This document shows, one piece after another, positions 55,684 through 63,689 of a DNA stretch of 64,000 nt. Position 1 is the stretch's first letter. Every line of letters begins with the position of its first letter. Made by a program: the position numbers and the translations under genes. Origin of the DNA: DASYRM01 sp036004405. Lineage in GTDB: Bacteria > Acidobacteriota > Vicinamibacteria > Vicinamibacterales > UBA2999. The stretch covers positions 19,472 through 83,471 of the forward strand of contig DASYRM010000038.1 of assembly GCA_036004405.1 (NCBI GenBank), written 5' to 3'. The notes below the pieces were generated by a model. That model worked only from the letters and a program-made list of their open reading frames with translations, did no database searches and was not told the DNA's origin.

Positions 55684-56337
55684 ATGACTTGTTGCAGCGG
55701 TTCACCATTTCAAAGCACCGCGAGTCAGCATTTTGACCGGGCGAAGGTCGCCGGGGAACTGAAGCGGTACCGAGAGAACGGGCTCGGTCCCACCACCCGG
55801 CTGCTCGTGGACGGGATCGCGGAGTCCGGCACGTTGGGCGGCTCGGTCATTGACGTCGGAGCGGGGATTGGGAGCCTGGCGTTGGCGCTCCTCGAACGAG
55901 GCGCGTCGAGCGCGGTGATGGTTGACGCGTCCGCAGCCTACGTCGAAGCCGCGCGTGGCGAGGCCGCAGGTCGTGGGTGCGCCGACAAGATTCGGGTCGT
56001 GCACGCCGATTTCGTCGCCGCGGCGTCCCGAATCGAGGCGGCCACCGTCGTCACGCTCGATCGGGTCGTGTGCTGTTATCCCTCGTTCGAGCCGCTGCTC
56101 GACGCCGCCGCGGCCCGTGCCGAACGGTGCCTGGCGCTCTCCTACCCGCGCGACAGGTGGTACGTGCGCGCCGGGATGGGGCTGGAGAATGGAAGGCGCT
56201 GGCTGGCGCGGAACCCGTTCCGCACCGTCGTGCACCCCGTGGCAGCAATCGACGCGCTCATCACCCGGGCTGGATTCCGGCTGGCGAGCCGCCGCGAGAC
56301 ATGGATGTGGTCGGTGGACGTCTACGTTCGCCGCTGA
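55684..56337 (+). CDS. SAM methyltransferase with N-terminal CC motif
   Basis: 217 residues. MTCCSGSPFQSTASQHFDRAKVAGELKRYRENGLGPTTRLLVDGI, then a class I SAM site (VIDVGAGIGSLALALLERGAS and MVDASAAYVEAAR), and RVVCCYPSFEPLLDAAAARAERCLALSYPRDRWYVR. It resembles a group related to Mg-protoporphyrin O-methyltransferase (BchM/ChlM), but with an added CysCys at the start and another in CCYPS. The cysteines may bind a soft metal or the substrate. It lies 19 bp after the rhodanese-MBL gene and is probably the last gene of that operon. Confidence 0.8.
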   Translation: MTCCSGSPFQSTASQHFDRAKVAGELKRYRENGLGPTTRLLVDGIAESGTLGGSVIDVGAGIGSLALALLERGASSAVMVDASAAYVEAARGEAAGRGCADKIRVVHADFVAAASRIEAATVVTLDRVVCCYPSFEPLLDAAAARAERCLALSYPRDRWYVRAGMGLENGRRWLARNPFRTVVHPVAAIDALITRAGFRLASRRETWMWSVDVYVRR

Positions 56338-56345
56338 GACCCGTC

Positions 56346-56363
56346 AGCGCGACCCGTCGCGCT
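56346..56363. terminator. Hairpin at the end of the ArsR-rhodanese operon
   Basis: AGCGCGAC and GTCGCGCT form a perfect 8-bp stem with a two-base CC loop, beginning nine bases after the stop codon. It lies between convergent transcription units; no U-run follows. Confidence 0.55.
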
Positions 56364-56468
56364 CGGCGGCGCGCGACGCCCTCAGGATGTTGGCCACGCC
56401 GTAGTTGCCACGAGCGCGAAGCGTTCGATCACCTTCACCCGCTCGGTTCAGTCAATTTTCGCGCTACT

Positions 56469-57077
56469 TCACGAGGGCGGCCAGGTGCCCGGCCCGGCAA
56501 TCGTGCGCGTGTGATGAAAGGTGTACTCACCGAGCAGCGACTCTCCCTGCTCATCCACGGCCAGGAGACGGGCGACCATGGTGTTGGACGGCGACGCCTT
56601 GGCGATGGTGATGGCCCACTGGCAGAGCACTTCGCCGGCATCGGCGCGGACGGGGATGTCGGCCATGCGCCGCCATTCGGCGCCTTGCGCGTCGCACCAG
56701 CTCAGATCGACGCGCGGAGCGCGGCTCACGTCGGCCGCCAGCCGGGCAATGAGGAAATCATCGTCGGCGGCCACCGTACATTGCACGCTCTCGCCCGGTT
56801 GCGTCGCGTACTGGCGGACCCGGTGGCCCTGGTGCTCGGCCTGCTTCACCATTCGCTCGCTGACGACGACCTGGAGGGACCCGGACCGCGCCAACGTGCG
56901 GAGGCTTTCGGTGAGCGCAATCGTCGAGCGGAGCCGATCGCCACAGGCATCGCACGCCAGCAGGTGCGCTTCGAGTGTCTCCTCCGCGTCGGGCGACAGC
57001 AGGCCCAGCCAGTAGTCCATCAGCGCCGATGCGTCGATCGGCTGCAGGCAGACCACGGGGCCGGGCGGCGGGGTCAT
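56469..57077 (-). CDS. Zinc-finger anti-sigma factor candidate
   Basis: 202 residues. The N-terminal ALMDYWLGLLSPDAEETLEAHLLACDACGDRLR is a zf-HC2-type motif (His-x3-Cys-x2-Cys) typical of ZAS anti-sigma factors. The rest (about 75-200) is a soluble beta-rich domain (TVAADDDFLIARLAADVSRAPRVDLSWCDAQGAEW); no transmembrane helix was seen, so it is a soluble regulator. Its start (ATGA) overlaps the stop of the upstream sigma gene, the expected arrangement for a sigma/anti-sigma pair. Confidence 0.8.
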   Translation of the reverse strand: MTPPPGPVVCLQPIDASALMDYWLGLLSPDAEETLEAHLLACDACGDRLRSTIALTESLRTLARSGSLQVVVSERMVKQAEHQGHRVRQYATQPGESVQCTVAADDDFLIARLAADVSRAPRVDLSWCDAQGAEWRRMADIPVRADAGEVLCQWAITIAKASPSNTMVARLLAVDEQGESLLGEYTFHHTRTIAGPGTWPPS

Positions 57078-57613
57078 GACGCCGACTCCATGCAGACCCT
57101 CAGGTTACGAAGCGCGCGATGGCGGATGACACGAAGGTTCGCCTCGGACACGCCGAGCGATTCGGCGGCCGCCGCGGACGTCTGCTCGTCGTAAAAGGTC
57201 AGCACCACCACCGACCGCTCACGTTCCTTCAGCATCTGCACGCAGTGCGCCAGCCGCGCATCGTCGGGCGGCGGCATGGTTTGCGGCTCGGGGATCAGAT
57301 CCGCGCCGAACTCCGCCAGCAGACGCTCCTGCCGCTGCGCGCGGCGGCGCAGATCCATCACCACCATCCGGCACGTGCCCAGCGCGAAGTGCGCCAGCTT
57401 TTCCGGCTCTCTCAGACGGCCGGCTCGCAGCCCTTGGAGCAGCGTCAACAGCACCTGCTGCACGAGATCGTCGGCCGCGGGCGCCGACCGCAGATGACGA
57501 AGCCCATACAGCCGGATGCGCGGGCCCAGTCGCCGGCACATCTCGGCTTCGGCGTCGTGGTCGCCGTCCGCGATGCGGACGGCAAGATGCGCGTCGCTTC
57601 CGTCGAGGGTCAA
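57074..57613 (-). CDS. ECF-type RNA polymerase sigma factor
   Basis: 179 residues from a TTG at 57613; no in-frame ATG or GTG precedes it because a stop codon is immediately upstream. Region 2 (ADDLVQQVLLTLLQGLRAGRLREPEKLAHFALGTCRMVVMDLRRRAQRQERL) and region 4 (LKERERSVVVLTFYDEQTSAAAAESLGVSEANLRVIRHRALRNLRVCM) are clear. A TAGAAT -10 lies nine bases before the start, so the mRNA would be nearly leaderless. It is 43 bp downstream of the cupin-SnoaL gene and coupled to the anti-sigma gene. Confidence 0.85.
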   Translation of the reverse strand: MTLDGSDAHLAVRIADGDHDAEAEMCRRLGPRIRLYGLRHLRSAPAADDLVQQVLLTLLQGLRAGRLREPEKLAHFALGTCRMVVMDLRRRAQRQERLLAEFGADLIPEPQTMPPPDDARLAHCVQMLKERERSVVVLTFYDEQTSAAAAESLGVSEANLRVIRHRALRNLRVCMESAS

Positions 57614-57656
57614 TCGTCATCAATTCTACGCAACCCTTTGCCGATTGACGTCTCCT

Positions 57657-58544
57657 TCAAGGCATGCCGTTGAACGTGTCTCGGACCATCCGCACGCTGC
57701 CGTCCGCAAGCCGCGCGTAAACGGTCAGGTACGTACCACCCGCCGGCACGCCGGCTCCGCCGTCCTTCGGCACGAACGTCGCCTTCCAGCTGCCGTGATC
57801 GATGGCGATGTCGCCATGGTCTTCCATCGCGCCCGGCTGGAGACCGAAGTCCTGGATGCGGAAGTTCGCGAACACGTGCGTGAACCAGCCGCGAATGGCC
57901 GCGGCCCCGGTAAGCACCGGCTGCCCCGGCGGGAGGAACACAGCCTCGGGCGCAAACAGCGCCGTGGCCGCGTCGACGTCCCCGGCGTTGACGGCGGCAA
58001 CGTGCTGCGCGCGGACGCGCTCGACGGCCGGCGTCAACGAGGTGGACCCGACCGCACTCTGCTCGCCCGGGTCTTCCGGAAGCGGACCCAGGATGTCGAT
58101 GTTGAACCTGGCGGCGGCATCCATCAGCATGGCCATGTCCGGCGGCCCTGGCACCGCGTCGAGCGGGGCGCACAGTTCGAGCACGAACTTCTCGAACCCG
58201 GCCGGCGCGCACAGCAGCAGCATCCGCGCTGGCCGCGAGCCGAGCACCTTGAAGCCGTGCGGGATGTCGCGCGGGCCATACACCCACGTCCCGGGGCCGG
58301 CGGTCATCCACGTGCCGCCGCACACGATCCGCACTTCTCCGTCGAGCACGTAGAACGCTTCGTCCTCGTTGTGGTGCGTGTGATACGGCGACACCAGGCC
58401 GGGCGGCATCGTCACCGCCTCCAACAGACAAAAGCGGCCGTCGGTGGCGTCGCCGGTGGCGTGCAGCACCGACGGCGAGCCAAAGAACTGGAATTCCACG
58501 TCCTGGCGGGTCTTGAGATAGGGCTGGCGGGTCTGAGCGATCAC
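57657..58544 (-). CDS. Cupin-SnoaL fusion protein
   Basis: 295 residues from a GTG at 58544; AAGGAGG lies six bases upstream. The cupin domain (about 10-155) has the metal motif VSPYHTHHNEDEAFYVLDGEVRI and TAGPGTWVYGPRDIPHGFKV. The C-terminal SnoaL/DUF4440-like domain (about 170-295) has VRAQHVAAVNAGDVDAATALFAPEAVFLPPG and WKATFVPKDGGAGV...VRDTFNG. Each domain is common; the fusion is less so. The cupin may be a small-molecule dioxygenase or sensor. It is upstream of the sigma/anti-sigma pair on the same strand. Confidence 0.85.
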   Translation of the reverse strand: MIAQTRQPYLKTRQDVEFQFFGSPSVLHATGDATDGRFCLLEAVTMPPGLVSPYHTHHNEDEAFYVLDGEVRIVCGGTWMTAGPGTWVYGPRDIPHGFKVLGSRPARMLLLCAPAGFEKFVLELCAPLDAVPGPPDMAMLMDAAARFNIDILGPLPEDPGEQSAVGSTSLTPAVERVRAQHVAAVNAGDVDAATALFAPEAVFLPPGQPVLTGAAAIRGWFTHVFANFRIQDFGLQPGAMEDHGDIAIDHGSWKATFVPKDGGAGVPAGGTYLTVYARLADGSVRMVRDTFNGMP

Positions 58545-58643
58545 TGGGGTCCTCCTTGGGGCGGCCGTGTCCTGACGTCCGCGCTCTATCCCCCATGTGT
58601 CGCCGGCACCCGATCCGTTACACCATGTAAGCTAGCGCCGCAC

Positions 58644-59837
58644 ATGGCGCTCCCAGGCCATCGGTCCTACCGGCTCACCGCCATCGACATGCTCCGAGGG
58701 CTGGCCATCGTGGTCATGGCCATCGATCACGTCCGGGACTACTTCCTGATCGGCACCAGCGCCGACCCGATGACGGACCCCAACGTGTCGGCTGGACTCT
58801 TCGCGGCCCGCTGGATCACCCACTTCTGCGCGCCGGTGTTCGTGCTGTTGGCCGGCACCAGCGCCGGTCTGATGTCGGGACGGAAGACCCGCAGCGAACT
58901 GGGGCGGTTCCTGTTCACGCGCGGCGTCTGGCTCATCGCCGTCGAAGTCTTCGTCATCGCCACCGCGTGGAGCTTCGCCCCCGGCGGCATCCCGGAAGCC
59001 GGCGGGCGGGCGTGGACGGCCATGCAGGTGATCTGGGCGATCGGCGGCAGCATGGTCGCCCTCTCCGGCCTGCAATGGCTTGGACGGAACGCCTGTCTGG
59101 CGCTCGGGGTTGCCGTGGTAGTCGGGCACAACCTGCTCGATCCCATTTGGCCGGCGAGCCAACTGTTCGACCAGCAGTGGCCGCTGTGGGTGGCCCTGCA
59201 TTCGCCGATGTCGACCCCCGCCGGGCCGTTCCTGTTCGTGTTTCGGTATCCGCTGCTCCCGTGGATCGGCGTGATGCTGCTTGGCTTCGGCGTCTCGCGA
59301 GTCTTCGAGCTTCCGCCGGGGCGGCGGAACGCGCTCTTGCTGCGGGGCGGCGTCGTCGTCACCTTGGGCTTCGTTCTCCTCCGCGCGTCCGGGTTCTACG
59401 GCGACCCCAATCCGTGGCAGCTGCAGCCGGGTGGACTGGTGTCAACGGTTATCGACTTCCTCAACACCACGAAATACCCGCCCAGCCTGCTGTTCCTGCT
59501 GATGACGCTGGGACCGGCCGCCGTTCTGTGCGCCCTGGCCGATCGAGTTCCCCGCGCAATCAACGATGTTCTGGTCACGTTCGGTCGCGCGCCGTTTGCG
59601 TTCTACGTGGCGCACCTGTATCTGATTCACCTGTTGAGCGTGCTTCTGGGAGTGGCCCAGGGGTTCACTGCCGGTCAGACGATGACGATGGGCCGCTTCT
59701 ATCCCAGCGGCTTTGGCGTCGGACCCTTCGCAACCTTTGCCGTCTGGGTGCTGGTCGTCGCAGCGCTCTATCCCCTCTGCCGCTGGGTCGCAGGCGTGAA
59801 GGCGCGCCGCCGCGACTGGTGGCTCAGCTACTTGTGA
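58644..59837 (+). CDS. DUF1624/heparan-acetyltransferase-like membrane protein
   Basis: 397 residues with about ten predicted transmembrane helices. The start YRLTAIDMLRGLAIVVMAIDHVRDYF is the hallmark of the DUF1624/HGSNAT-like acyltransferase family, with the conserved Arg-Gly and Asp-His. Later RWITHFCAPVFVLLAGTSAGL and PSLLFLLMTLGPAAVLCALADR agree. HGSNAT moves acetyl groups across membranes to sugar amines; bacterial members are uncharacterised in most cases. It is divergent from the cupin-SnoaL gene. No clear ribosome site; TAAGCT lies ten bases before the ATG. Confidence 0.85.
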   Translation: MALPGHRSYRLTAIDMLRGLAIVVMAIDHVRDYFLIGTSADPMTDPNVSAGLFAARWITHFCAPVFVLLAGTSAGLMSGRKTRSELGRFLFTRGVWLIAVEVFVIATAWSFAPGGIPEAGGRAWTAMQVIWAIGGSMVALSGLQWLGRNACLALGVAVVVGHNLLDPIWPASQLFDQQWPLWVALHSPMSTPAGPFLFVFRYPLLPWIGVMLLGFGVSRVFELPPGRRNALLLRGGVVVTLGFVLLRASGFYGDPNPWQLQPGGLVSTVIDFLNTTKYPPSLLFLLMTLGPAAVLCALADRVPRAINDVLVTFGRAPFAFYVAHLYLIHLLSVLLGVAQGFTAGQTMTMGRFYPSGFGVGPFATFAVWVLVVAALYPLCRWVAGVKARRRDWWLSYL

Positions 59838-59874
59838 GCCGTGGGCGTAAGATGAGCGCATTCTGGAGCAGGCC

Positions 59875-60897
59875 ATGAAGAGATCGCTCGTCGCCTTTCT
59901 CGTCGCGTTCGTATCGGCCTCCGCCGCGATCACCGCCCAGCCCGGGCCTGGCTTCGTTCAGCCCAAGACGCCGTGGGGGGATCCCGACCTTCAGGGATTC
60001 TGGCCCGGCGTCGAGATGCAGGGGGTGCCGTTGCAGCGCCCCGCGCGGTTCGGGACGCGGAACGTGCTCACGGACGAGGAGTTTGCCCAGCGCGGCCGCG
60101 AGATCAAGGAAGAGGAAGAGTCGCTGGTCGCCGACATCGACGTGTTCACCGCGGAGGTGAACCCGAATTGTGCGATCCGGTGTCCCACCTCCCCGCAACC
60201 GCACTGGCAGGAGACCGGCAAGCCGTCGCGACAGGCGTCGCTCATCATCGATCCGGCCGACGGCCGCCAGCCGCCGTTGTCGGCCGAGGGGCTGAAGCGC
60301 CAGGCGGATCTGCAGGCCGAAGCGCGCGCGCGCCGTGAACGGCTCCAGGGGCGCGAGGCCGACACCTATCTCGATCGCAGCCTCTACGACCGCTGCATCA
60401 CGCGCGGCGTGATGGGATCGCTCCTGCCGACCATCTACAACAACGGCAACGAGATCGTGCAGGCGCCCGGCGTGGTGGTCATCCGCAACGAGATGATCCA
60501 CGAGGCGCGCGTCGTCCCGCTCGACGGCCGGCCGCATCTGCCGGGCGGCGTCAAGAGCTACATGGGCGACTCACGCGGACACTGGGAAGGCAACACGCTC
60601 GTCGTCGTGACGAAGAATCTCAACGGCATGACGGGTGTGGGCGGCAACGGCGGCGGCCGCAGCAGCGACCGCCTGACGATTACCGAGCGCTTCACGATGC
60701 TCGACAAGGACACGCTGCAGTACACGGCCACCATCGACGATCCGGGTACGTGGACGCGGCCGTGGACGTTGTCCTTTCCGTGGAAGCGCGAGCCGGTCTA
60801 CGGGATGTTCGAATACGCGTGCCACGAGGGCAACTACGCGATGCGCAACATGCTGACGATTTCGCGCGCGGCGGAGAAGGCGACCGCAGGGAAATAG
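59875..60897 (+). CDS. Secreted protein of the PDLSG-W-type family, copy 3
   Basis: 340 residues with GGAG eight bases before the ATG and a signal peptide (MKRSLVAFLVAFVSASAAITA). The domain starts PKTPWGDPDLQGFWPG and includes SLYDRCITRGVMGSLLPTIYNNGNEIVQAPGVVVIRNEMIHEARVVPLDG, GDSRGHWEGNTLVVVTKNLNG and ERFTMLDKDTLQYTATIDDPGTWTRPWT. The W-E-G-N-T-L-V-V core and the final DPGTWTRP segment correspond to the WQGDTLVI and DPRTFTKP segments of the copies at 23015 and 34231, but this copy is longer and more distant. Function unknown. Confidence 0.7.
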   Translation: MKRSLVAFLVAFVSASAAITAQPGPGFVQPKTPWGDPDLQGFWPGVEMQGVPLQRPARFGTRNVLTDEEFAQRGREIKEEEESLVADIDVFTAEVNPNCAIRCPTSPQPHWQETGKPSRQASLIIDPADGRQPPLSAEGLKRQADLQAEARARRERLQGREADTYLDRSLYDRCITRGVMGSLLPTIYNNGNEIVQAPGVVVIRNEMIHEARVVPLDGRPHLPGGVKSYMGDSRGHWEGNTLVVVTKNLNGMTGVGGNGGGRSSDRLTITERFTMLDKDTLQYTATIDDPGTWTRPWTLSFPWKREPVYGMFEYACHEGNYAMRNMLTISRAAEKATAGK

Positions 60898-60950
60898 CAG
60901 CGAAGCCTGCGATGTTCAGAGGGAAGCGCCAGACAACGAATCGAAAAAGC

Positions 60951-61027
60951 TGGCGCGCCCGCCGCGACTCGAACGCGGGACCCCCGGCTTAGAAGGCCGG
61001 TGCTCTATCCAACTGAGCTACGGGCGC
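60951..61027 (-). tRNA. tRNA-Arg (anticodon TCT)
   Basis: Complete cloverleaf on the minus strand: acceptor GCGCCCG (61027-61021) pairs with CGGGCGC (60961-60955), D-arm GCTCAGTTGGATAGAGC, anticodon arm CCGGC-CTTCTAA-GCCGG with anticodon TCT, T-arm CCGCG-TTCGAGT-CGCGG, then discriminator G and an encoded CCA (60953-60951). A T-run (60948-60944 on the minus strand) follows directly and may terminate transcription. Confidence 0.97.
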
Positions 61028-61424
61028 CTGGACGGTTATCTTACCGGTACCAACCGCGCCCTTTCGCCACCGACCAGCGCTCGTGCGCGTGGTCACCGGG
61101 GGCGAGCTGCAGGGTCGTGGATACGGCAGGTCACCTCGACGGTGCAGGCGCCTCGGCAACAATGACAGCCGTTACCAAACCAGCTTCCGGCGCTTTGCAA
61201 GCTCAGGCCGGGCGTCTCGGAACAATGCACGTGGCAGCGTCTGCTGCTAAGCTCCCCCGAGAGCTCGCTTTTCAAATCTGTTCGCATCTCATGACATTCG
61301 TTCGATTTCAGTACAGACGCGCGCCTGCTGTGCTTGAAAACGCTAGGGAACTCCCGGACACTACGCGGCACATCGTTTGAAATGGAGGACTGTCAGACTT
61401 GTCTCCCACTTAGGTGAACCCAGG
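61028..61424. other. 397-bp region without a clear gene
   Basis: Between the tRNA-Arg 5' end and the diguanylate cyclase. TAAGAT on the minus strand (61043-61038) is a candidate -10 for the tRNA. No gene is supported on either strand: the frames open here run over the tRNA or lack starts. Composition is more AT-rich than its surroundings. Confidence 0.6.
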
Positions 61425-62363
61425 GTGCCCAACACGCGAGCGCACAAGACCGAACCCCTCCCGGCGGCAACCCCGCCCGAAACGGTCAGCGACCTTCGTC
61501 ACTGGATCAAGGAACTGCTCCCTCTCACCGCCGCCCAGCAGGCCTCACTGCTACAGGCGGTGGATCACGTCATGGCACGGCACGAGCTGATGTGGCAGGC
61601 GTCGAAGCAGGAGGCGCTGCAAGCCATGTCCACCGGCTTCTCGGACCGTATGCGCCGCATGCGCGAGGAGCTGGCCGCCCGCGAGACCACCGTCAGCAGC
61701 ATCACCCGCTACTTCGAGCAGCTGGTGGCGGACCTGACCGACCGCGCGCACCGCGATCCGAAGACGCGGCTGATGAACTTCCGGCGCTTCATCGAACGCC
61801 TCGAACAGTTCCTCGAAACCGAACAGCGCGGCCACTGGTGCGCGGTGGGCCTGGTGGACATCCGCGAGTTCAAGAAGTTCAACGACACCTACGGGCACGC
61901 GCTCGGCGATCGCATCATCGAGCGGGTGGCGCGCCTGCTGTGCGAGCAGATCCGGGCTCAGGACATCGTGGCGGGGGACGGCGCGAGCGACGACAGCCAC
62001 GAGCTGCACGCGCGCTTCGGCGGCGACGAGTTTTGCTTCCTCATCCCGGACCTCAAGGACGCCCACGACGGCTGGATCATCGCCGAACGGTTCCGCACCG
62101 CGGTCGAGCGCCACGACTGGACTCGCGAAGACGAGCACCTGACGCCAGGCTGCGTGTCGGTGGACGTCGGCGTCGTCAGCCTGCAGCTCGGGGCCGTGGA
62201 ACAGCGCCGCCTGGTGGCCCGGCAGCTCGCGCACGACCTGCTGTCGCGGGCCGATCGCGCCATGTACCTCGCCAAGATGGAGCAGGCGCAGCACGTCGAA
62301 CCGGTGCGGGTCCGCATCGACGACGGCGTCCTGGCCGAATTGGCCGCCGAAGGCGTGGCCTAG
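61425..62363 (+). CDS. GGDEF-domain diguanylate cyclase
   Basis: 312 residues from a GTG at 61425, preceded by AGGTGA at seven bases; a TTG at 61377 is open but lacks a good ribosome site. The N-terminal helical region (about 20-110) includes ARHELMWQASKQEALQAMSTGFSDRMRRMREEL, likely coiled coil. The GGDEF domain (about 125-295) has HRDPKTRLMNFRRF, LVDIREFKKFNDTYGHALGD and R197-FGGDEF. The RxxD inhibitory site normally before the motif is replaced by DSHE, within a short insertion (AGDGASDDSHE). It is expected to make cyclic di-GMP without the usual product inhibition. Confidence 0.92.
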   Translation: MPNTRAHKTEPLPAATPPETVSDLRHWIKELLPLTAAQQASLLQAVDHVMARHELMWQASKQEALQAMSTGFSDRMRRMREELAARETTVSSITRYFEQLVADLTDRAHRDPKTRLMNFRRFIERLEQFLETEQRGHWCAVGLVDIREFKKFNDTYGHALGDRIIERVARLLCEQIRAQDIVAGDGASDDSHELHARFGGDEFCFLIPDLKDAHDGWIIAERFRTAVERHDWTREDEHLTPGCVSVDVGVVSLQLGAVEQRRLVARQLAHDLLSRADRAMYLAKMEQAQHVEPVRVRIDDGVLAELAAEGVA

Positions 62364-62437
62364 CTCGCCCTACCCTCAGACCAGCCCGGTCCGGACGGCT
62401 CAGCCGCCGTGTTAGAATTGGAAGTTCTGACCTGCAC

Positions 62438-62513
62438 GGTGGGTGTAGCTCAGGGGTAGAGCGCCGGATTGTGGATCCGGATGTCGCGGGTTCGAGACCC
62501 GTCACCCACCCCA
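62438..62513 (+). tRNA. tRNA-His (anticodon GTG)
   Basis: Acceptor GTGGGTG (62439-62445) pairs with CACCCAC (62503-62509); the extra G at -1 (62438) pairs with discriminator C (62510), a hallmark of tRNA-His. The anticodon arm is CCGGA-TTGTGGA-TCCGG (anticodon GTG), the T-arm GCGGG-TTCGAGA-CCCGT, and CCA is encoded at 62511-62513. TAGAAT at 62413-62418 is a likely -10. Confidence 0.97.
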
Positions 62514-62660
62514 ACTCCTTCAAATTCATTAGAGATTTCGGGCATTTTCGCGCCCCTCGAATCTCGTCTCCAAGATGATGTCATGACGACGTCGGCTCCA
62601 CGGCCTGCGTAGACTGTGCGGTGTCCACCCGCACAGACGCTCGGGGCGAAGGAGGCCGAG

Positions 62661-63689
62661 ATGCGGATTGTCGGCTGCGATCTACACGCGAGCCAGCAGA
62701 CGATCGCGATGCTGGATCGCGACACGGGGCACATCATTGAGCGCGTCGTGCAGCATGAGGGGACGGCGGTTCGAGATTTCGACGCCGGGCTGCCACCGCC
62801 GATTCTCGTGGGCATCGAAGCGACCGGATCGATGGGGTGGTTCGTCCGGTTGATGGACGACCTCGGGATCCCCTGCCGGGTCGGCGACCCGGCGAGGATT
62901 CGCGCGGTCGACACGCGGCGCCAGAAACACGATCGGCGGGATGCGCGACTCCTGTTAACGCTGTTGGCGGAAGAGCGTTTCCCCGCGATCTGGATGCCGT
63001 CCGCGGAGGTGCGAGATCTGCGGGCGTTGCTCCGGCATCGCGACCAGTGGGTGCGCATGCGGACGCGTGTGAAGAACGCGCTGCAAGGCATCGCGCTGGC
63101 CTCTGGCGTCCGGCGCGGCGCCGGCCTCTGGAGTCAACGCGGCCAGGCGATGCTAGCCGCGCTGCCGCTCCCGCTGCATTCGGGTCATCGGCGAACCGAG
63201 CTGCAGGGCCTTCATGACCATCTCACGACGCATATCGAAGCGCTGGATGCACAGGTCCGCACGTACGCCGACGCGCGCCCACAGGCGCGTCGACTGATGA
63301 CGCATCCGGGCGTGGGTCCGGTGACGGCATTGGCGACGGAGGTCTTCCTCGGCGATCCCGCGCGCTTCGTCGACGGCAAAGCGGTGGGCAGCTATATCGG
63401 GCTGATTCCGAGTGAATACTCGAGTGGCGATCGGCAACGGCGCGGTCGCCTCACCAAGCAAGGCAATCCGATGTTGCGCTTTCTCTGGTGCGAGGCGGCC
63501 ATTCATGCCGCACGGCGAGATCCGGCGCTCGGGCGGTTCTATCGACGAAAGCTTCAGCAGAAAGGGCTCGGGAAAGCGCGCGTCGCCGTCGCGCGCCAGT
63601 TGGGGATTCGGTTGTGGGTCTTGTTACGCGACGAGATCGATTACGCGGAGTTCTGCCGTCGCACTCCAGCACGAGCGACGGCACGGTGA
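62661..63689 (+). mobile_element. IS110-family transposase
   Basis: 342 residues from the ATG at 62661 with GAAGGAGG five bases upstream. The DEDD RuvC-like N-domain (RIVGCDLHASQQTIAMLD, LVGIEATGSMGWFV, DRRDARLLLTLL) and the C-terminal transposase_20 domain (MTHPGVGPVTALATEVFLGDPARF, YIGLIPSEYSSG, RLTKQGNPMLRFLWCEAAIHA) appear complete, including a serine (YSSG) near the site used for catalysis in IS110 enzymes. IS110 elements lack large terminal inverted repeats, so the ends cannot be marked; flanks 62514-62660 and beyond 63689 may carry the element's non-coding RNA. It sits 147 bp after tRNA-His. Confidence 0.92.

Noticed and set aside
61000..61380. 126-residue plus-strand frame
   Set aside because: It starts inside tRNA-Arg on the opposite strand, has no ribosome site and no recognisable domain.
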